The position numbers and the translations under genes are program-made. Of a stretch of DNA of 7,585 bases, positions 5,009 through 7,585 are shown one piece after another. This DNA comes from UBA9732 sp963615565 (GTDB lineage: Bacteria > Spirochaetota > Spirochaetia > Sphaerochaetales > Sphaerochaetaceae). Positions within the stretch are counted from its first letter, which is position 1; every line of letters starts with the position of its first letter. Below the pieces are notes generated by a model. It ran no database searches, was not told the origin of the DNA, and was given only the letters and a program-made list of their open reading frames with translations. The DNA lies in the NCBI GenBank assembly GCA_963615565.1, contig CAVEGR010000058.1, forward strand, positions 1 through 7,585, read 5' to 3'.

Positions 5009-5353
5009 ATGCTTCAATCAAGACGAGTAATAGACATAACAAATACAATTTGTAACTACATTTTTCTTGTTTTCTTATTACTTTTTGGCATTTACGAGTC
5101 ATCCTTTTGGAACGAACTTGATGCCACATTCATATCCTACATAGTCAACTTGACCAACACCATAGGCCTTACGGTTACAGTTCTCTCAATTGGGCTATTT
5201 GTGATTTCAATAATACTCCTATTCATTGATCACAAACTCAAGTTTGGTCTGTTTATAACATGCTTGCTACGCATAATTTTCAGCATTCTCATCATGGTAG
5301 TAATGAGTACACTATCTACCATGGTTGCTAATGGCTTTGAGGTGCATCTATGA
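5009..5353 (+). CDS. Small three-helix membrane protein of unknown function
   Basis: A 114-residue hydrophobic protein that I do not recognise. After a short basic N-terminus (residues 1-6) there are three likely membrane helices at about 14-28, 50-73 and 79-101. A loop (29-49) containing SSFWNELD follows the first helix, and a short basic turn (HKLK, 75-78) lies between helices 2 and 3, which would place that turn in the cytoplasm. An in-frame TGA at 5003-5005 means that translation cannot begin further upstream, and the ATG at 5009 is the only usable start. There is no purine-rich ribosome binding site before it, so a leaderless mRNA is likely. The gene overlaps aroH by four bases (ATGA, 5350-5353), which strongly supports that it is real and cotranscribed. 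A direct role in chorismate metabolism is not evident. Confidence 0.75.
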   Translation: MLQSRRVIDITNTICNYIFLVFLLLFGIYESSFWNELDATFISYIVNLTNTIGLTVTVLSIGLFVISIILLFIDHKLKFGLFITCLLRIIFSILIMVVMSTLSTMVANGFEVHL

Positions 5354-5721
5354 TAAAAGCTATTCGCGGTGCCATTTCTTGCAGTGCCGATACTCCTGAA
5401 GAAATCTCAACATCAGTTTGTGAACTTTTTTCACAACTCCTTTCTACAAATAAAATTAAAGAAAGCGATATCACTTTCCTCATCATCTCACACACAAAAG
5501 ATTTGAAAAGCTTAAATAGTGCCACCGGACTACGTAGAGCCGGACTATGCCAAAATGTGCCACTGTTTTGTGTTCAGGAGGCCGATATCATTGGCGCCCT
5601 TCCTCACATCATTAGAATGATGGTATGTACTGAGGCTAATATTGAAAAAATTCAACATATATACTTAAAAGAGGCCATTAAACTACGTCCAGATTTAGTT
5701 AAAGAAAAGTCAAATTGCTGA
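5350..5721 (+). CDS. aroH: Chorismate mutase, AroH type
   Basis: Converts chorismate to prephenate, the first step toward phenylalanine and tyrosine. The 123-residue length and sequence match the trimeric AroH class of Bacillus subtilis, not the helical AroQ class. Active-site residues are all present at offsets of about one from the B. subtilis enzyme: Arg6 (IRGA), Arg62, Cys74 and Glu77 (CVQEADI), Arg89 (IIRMM), Tyr105 (HIYL) and Arg113 (LRPDL). It is a free-standing, monofunctional cytoplasmic enzyme. GAGG sits 7 bases before the ATG, inside the end of the upstream membrane-protein gene, whose stop overlaps this start (ATGA), so translation is coupled. Its last 12 bases overlap the 3' end of tsaC on the other strand, with no room for a terminator. 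No other aromatic-pathway gene is in the window. Confidence 0.94.
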   Translation: MIKAIRGAISCSADTPEEISTSVCELFSQLLSTNKIKESDITFLIISHTKDLKSLNSATGLRRAGLCQNVPLFCVQEADIIGALPHIIRMMVCTEANIEKIQHIYLKEAIKLRPDLVKEKSNC

Positions 5722-6279
5722 GTTTGAAATAAGCTTTGTTGCATCAAAGGCACCTTCTCTAAGCATTTTATATGGACGAACTGTTGCATCAATTAATGTT
5801 GATGGAACCTTACCTTGAACTTCTTTATCTCGCACCACACAATCAACAAAGGCTTCAAAGCGTTGAGAAATATCAGTAAAGTCCAGCAACGAAGGCTCCC
5901 CTGCCATATTTACACTGGTTGAATATATTGGAGTACCTGAAAGTTGTAGTATTTTTTGAAGAAATGGATCAGCTGGAACTCTAATTGCTGTTTTCTTGCC
6001 ATCTTTAGTGTTAAGAACAACTGTAAGTGGAGCTGGCCAAGTATCCAGAATATCTTGTGGAATTGAAACACACAAATCTTTAGCCTGCTCTATGGTTGCC
6101 AAAATAAGAAATGGTTTGTTATCAGGTCTACCCTTTAAGTCTATTAAGGCCTTTTCTCCAATATGATTTGCAGCACAAAGACCATAAATTGTATCACAAG
6201 GTAGTACAACTACACCTCCATCTCTAATTAGAGCCGAAACCGTCTCCAAAGTCTCCGGATTCATTTTGTTGAGAATCAT
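5710..6279 (-). CDS. tsaC: L-threonylcarbamoyladenylate synthase (TsaC/YrdC family)
   Basis: Makes threonylcarbamoyl-AMP from threonine, bicarbonate and ATP, the first step of the t6A37 modification of tRNAs reading ANN codons (including the tRNA-Thr in this window). The 189-residue length equals the short TsaC/YrdC form, without the extra Sua5 domain. Motifs in order are: VVVLPCDTIYGLCAA (23-37), KGR with the following KP (49-51, 55-56), WPAPLTVVL (81-89), IRVPADP (99-105), the STSVNMAGEPS segment with SVN (122-124), PSTLIDAT (159-166) and LREG (173-176). The ATG at 6277-6279 is preceded by AAGGAAAGAGG at 3-10 bases. A second Met at codon 6 is too far from it. The gene starts inside the 3' end of the DivIC-like gene (56-base overlap) and ends in a 12-base convergent overlap with aroH. 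Confidence 0.93.
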   Translation of the reverse strand: MILNKMNPETLETVSALIRDGGVVVLPCDTIYGLCAANHIGEKALIDLKGRPDNKPFLILATIEQAKDLCVSIPQDILDTWPAPLTVVLNTKDGKKTAIRVPADPFLQKILQLSGTPIYSTSVNMAGEPSLLDFTDISQRFEAFVDCVVRDKEVQGKVPSTLIDATVRPYKMLREGAFDATKLISNSAI

Positions 6280-6733
6280 TTTCCTCTTTCCTTTTCCATC
6301 TAAATATCCAAATCAAGATTGTTACAGCCAATGAAAAACTAAATGAAACTGCAAAGAGTTTCATAAATCCCCAAGGCTTATATGAACTTGTTTCCAAGGT
6401 TGAAACGTCAGGGTTTACAACTACATCATTTGAAAGAACTTGGACTTCATCCTCAGTATCAAACTTGTAAACATCATCCCCTTCAACCTGGTATCCAAGG
6501 TTCATAGCAGCAAACCTAACACCATCTTCTGTGGAAAGTTCCTCTTCTTGGATTCTAAGATTTTCTAGTTCAACCTCATCTCTGTCAAGACGGTATTCAT
6601 TTATTTTTAACTGCTTTTTAAGCTCTTTATTAGCCAAATAACCTGTTTTTCCAAAAAAAGCTGACAATAAACTATAAGAACAGACCATTAAAACAATGAG
6701 AACTAATAATAGAAACCCGTATTTTCTTGCCAT
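6224..6733 (-). CDS. DivIC/FtsB-like septum formation initiator with a second membrane helix
   Basis: A 169-residue protein resembling the FtsB/DivIC family of the bacterial divisome, which links FtsL and FtsQ/DivIB at the septum. Residues 6-27 form an N-terminal membrane helix. Residues 32-67 are charged and Leu-rich, typical of the extracytoplasmic coiled coil. DGVRFAAMNLGYQVEGDDVYKF (70-91) matches the family's block around ...LGY..PGE.VY.. Unlike the usual single-pass form, an acidic linker (92-117) leads to a second helix (122-145) and a basic-then-acidic tail ending GDFGDGFGSN, so both ends should be cytoplasmic. The frame is open to 6862, but the upstream part lacks any ribosome binding site and crosses the divergent promoter, so ATG 6731-6733 (MARKYG) was chosen. 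Its own ribosome binding site is weak (GAAG). It overlaps tsaC by 56 bases and is probably cotranscribed with it. Confidence 0.75.
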   Translation of the reverse strand: MARKYGFLLLVLIVLMVCSYSLLSAFFGKTGYLANKELKKQLKINEYRLDRDEVELENLRIQEEELSTEDGVRFAAMNLGYQVEGDDVYKFDTEDEVQVLSNDVVVNPDVSTLETSSYKPWGFMKLFAVSFSFSLAVTILIWIFRWKRKEENDSQQNESGDFGDGFGSN

Positions 6734-6755
6734 AGCACTTCTAATTGAATATAAT
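6727..6755 (+). promoter_or_regulatory. Near-consensus promoter of the right-edge membrane protein gene
   Basis: Plus strand TTGCCA (6727-6732, 5 of 6) and TATAAT (6750-6755, 6 of 6) with the ideal 17-base spacer. The start would be near 6762, giving a leader of about 70 bases that contains the 20-base palindrome. The -35 overlaps the start codon of the divergent DivIC-like gene, so binding here should affect that gene's promoter too. No equally good minus-strand promoter is visible (TACAAT at the A-rich stretch lacks a well-spaced -35). Confidence 0.75.
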
Positions 6756-6782
6756 AACGATAAATTGTAATAAAAAAAAGTA

Positions 6783-6802
6783 GAGGTTTTTGCAAAAACC
6801 TC
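6783..6802. repeat. Perfect 20-base palindrome in the divergent region
   Basis: GAGGTTTTTG followed directly by its complement CAAAAACCTC. As DNA it is a symmetric site suited to a dimeric regulator sitting between the two divergent genes. As RNA it gives a 7-bp hairpin with a TTGCAA loop in the plus-strand leader. On the minus strand it is followed by TAC and eight T, which would resemble a terminator against antisense transcription into the DivIC-like gene. Confidence 0.7.
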
Positions 6803-6831
6803 AGTACTACTAAGTTTGGGGAGGTTGTCTA

Positions 6832-7585
6832 ATGAGCAAGAAAAAAGGGTCTGGGACCGCATTAGCGACTGTTCTAGTTGTTCTCGTTATTTTTGCTGCC
6901 CTTACTTTTGCCGCAATTAAATACTTTATCCCTCTGTATCATGTTACACAGAGAGATGTTTACAGCTGGGCTGTAAAGGTTTTCCCTCTTCTTGTTGGGC
7001 TTACGTTAATTGTAATTGCCTCAGCACTTGGCAAAGATGATAAAACAGAAGAGGAAGAAGACAAACTTCCTTCTAACTCAGATGAAAAGCTCTCAACAAA
7101 GACCCCTTTAGATGGTCAAGAAAAAACAACAGTTCAACCAATAGTTCAGGATCAGCAGCTAGAGCCTGCTCCATTTGTTTCAATTTTTGATATTGAACCA
7201 ACTGAAGAGGAAGCTGAAGAGAAAGCTCCAGAGGAAGCGGAGGAAGCAGAGGAAACAGATGCCGCTGTAGAATCTGAAGAAGCTGAAGAACCTGAAGAAG
7301 TTAATGAAGAAGTTGAGCCAGAAGCTTCAGCAGAACAACCTGTAGAGCAGACAGCTGAACAACCTGTTACACAACCTGTTACAATTGTTGTTGATGCATC
7401 TGCAAATCAAACATATAAGAATTATGAAGGAAGTGCTGTAAGGCAAGCAGTAGAAGCCGAATATGACAGTGCAAAAGACTTTAAATATGATTTAAACATT
7501 GCTAACGTTTCTGCTAAATGTGAAGATGTTGCTCTGCAGTTAGGTGATTTTGGCAAATGCATTGCAAACAACGACAATACAATTG
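6832..7585 (+). CDS. Two-helix membrane protein with Glu-rich linker and a possible degenerate GGDEF-like domain (3' end cut by window)
   Basis: The first 251 codons of a gene that continues beyond the window. A basic start (MSKKKGSG) precedes two membrane helices at about 10-33 and 45-66. A long, very acidic low-complexity stretch follows (70-175, mostly Glu, Ala, Pro), ending in short repeats of AEQPV/TQPVT (166-183). A folded region then begins at about 195. Its sequence VRQAVEAEYDSAKDFKYDLNIANVSA resembles the first helix and strand of GGDEF-type nucleotide cyclase domains (pattern L..E..RA..Y...L.L....), but no GGDEF signature is reached before the edge, so this is weak inference. The linker would hold the C-terminal domain away from the membrane in the cytoplasm. 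GGGGAGG lies 7 bases before the ATG. A strong promoter and a 20-base palindrome precede it. The function is unknown. Confidence 0.8.
   Translation, partial: MSKKKGSGTALATVLVVLVIFAALTFAAIKYFIPLYHVTQRDVYSWAVKVFPLLVGLTLIVIASALGKDDKTEEEEDKLPSNSDEKLSTKTPLDGQEKTTVQPIVQDQQLEPAPFVSIFDIEPTEEEAEEKAPEEAEEAEETDAAVESEEAEEPEEVNEEVEPEASAEQPVEQTAEQPVTQPVTIVVDASANQTYKNYEGSAVRQAVEAEYDSAKDFKYDLNIANVSAKCEDVALQLGDFGKCIANNDNTI

Noticed and set aside
6734..6862. 43-codon N-terminal extension of the DivIC-like protein
   Set aside because: It crosses the divergent promoter and the palindrome, has no ribosome binding site, and places polar residues before the expected N-terminal membrane helix.
7190..7380. GAAGAA-rich stretch as a DNA repeat array
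   Set aside because: It is the coding consequence of a Glu/Ala/Pro-rich linker with irregular units; no fixed-length repeat or CRISPR-like spacing.

Overview
The window reads as bacterial chromosome of low G+C content: dense housekeeping genes, short spacers, strong GGAGG-type ribosome binding sites and AT-rich intergenic DNA. The gene set (DnaG, YkgJ-type protein, UraA-type permease, DUF1015 protein, AroH-type chorismate mutase, TsaC/YrdC, DivIC-like protein) and codon style suggest a host-associated Treponema-like spirochaete. This assignment is inference, because no single marker in the window settles it. No phage, insertion sequence, CRISPR array or defence system is visible.

Layout. Positions 1-1463 (minus strand) hold the N-terminal 340 codons of DNA primase, preceded by a tightly coupled YkgJ/CxxCxxCC-family gene. 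Positions 1501-1772 hold a tRNA-Thr(UGU) and tRNA-Tyr(GUA) pair on the minus strand, each followed by its own hairpin terminator and led by a plausible promoter. Positions 1856-3229 (minus) encode a UraA-type NCS2 permease. Between it and the DUF1015 gene (3499-4839, minus) lies a compact 150-base unit. It has a promoter-like element, a good ribosome binding site, a 26-codon ORF (3314-3394) and a strong terminator overlapping the ORF's stop codon. The DUF1015 gene carries a 36-base assembly gap near its 3' end.

Positions 5009-5721 (plus) hold a small three-helix membrane protein that appears to be leaderless, translationally coupled by an ATGA overlap to aroH-type chorismate mutase. That pair converges on, and overlaps by 12 bases, a minus-strand pair: a DivIC/FtsB-like membrane protein (6224-6733) followed by tsaC (5710-6279), which share 56 bases. 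A divergent region (6734-6831) contains a near-consensus plus-strand promoter whose -35 overlaps the divIC start codon, and a perfect 20-base palindrome. It leads to a plus-strand membrane protein with a long Glu-rich linker, cut by the window end.

Functional reading. Most genes are information-processing or nucleotide/aromatic metabolism housekeeping: replication priming, tRNA supply, t6A modification of tRNA, cell division, pyrimidine uptake, and prephenate formation. They share no single pathway. The least explained parts are the 26-codon unit upstream of the permease, the leaderless membrane gene in front of aroH, and the acidic membrane protein at the right edge.
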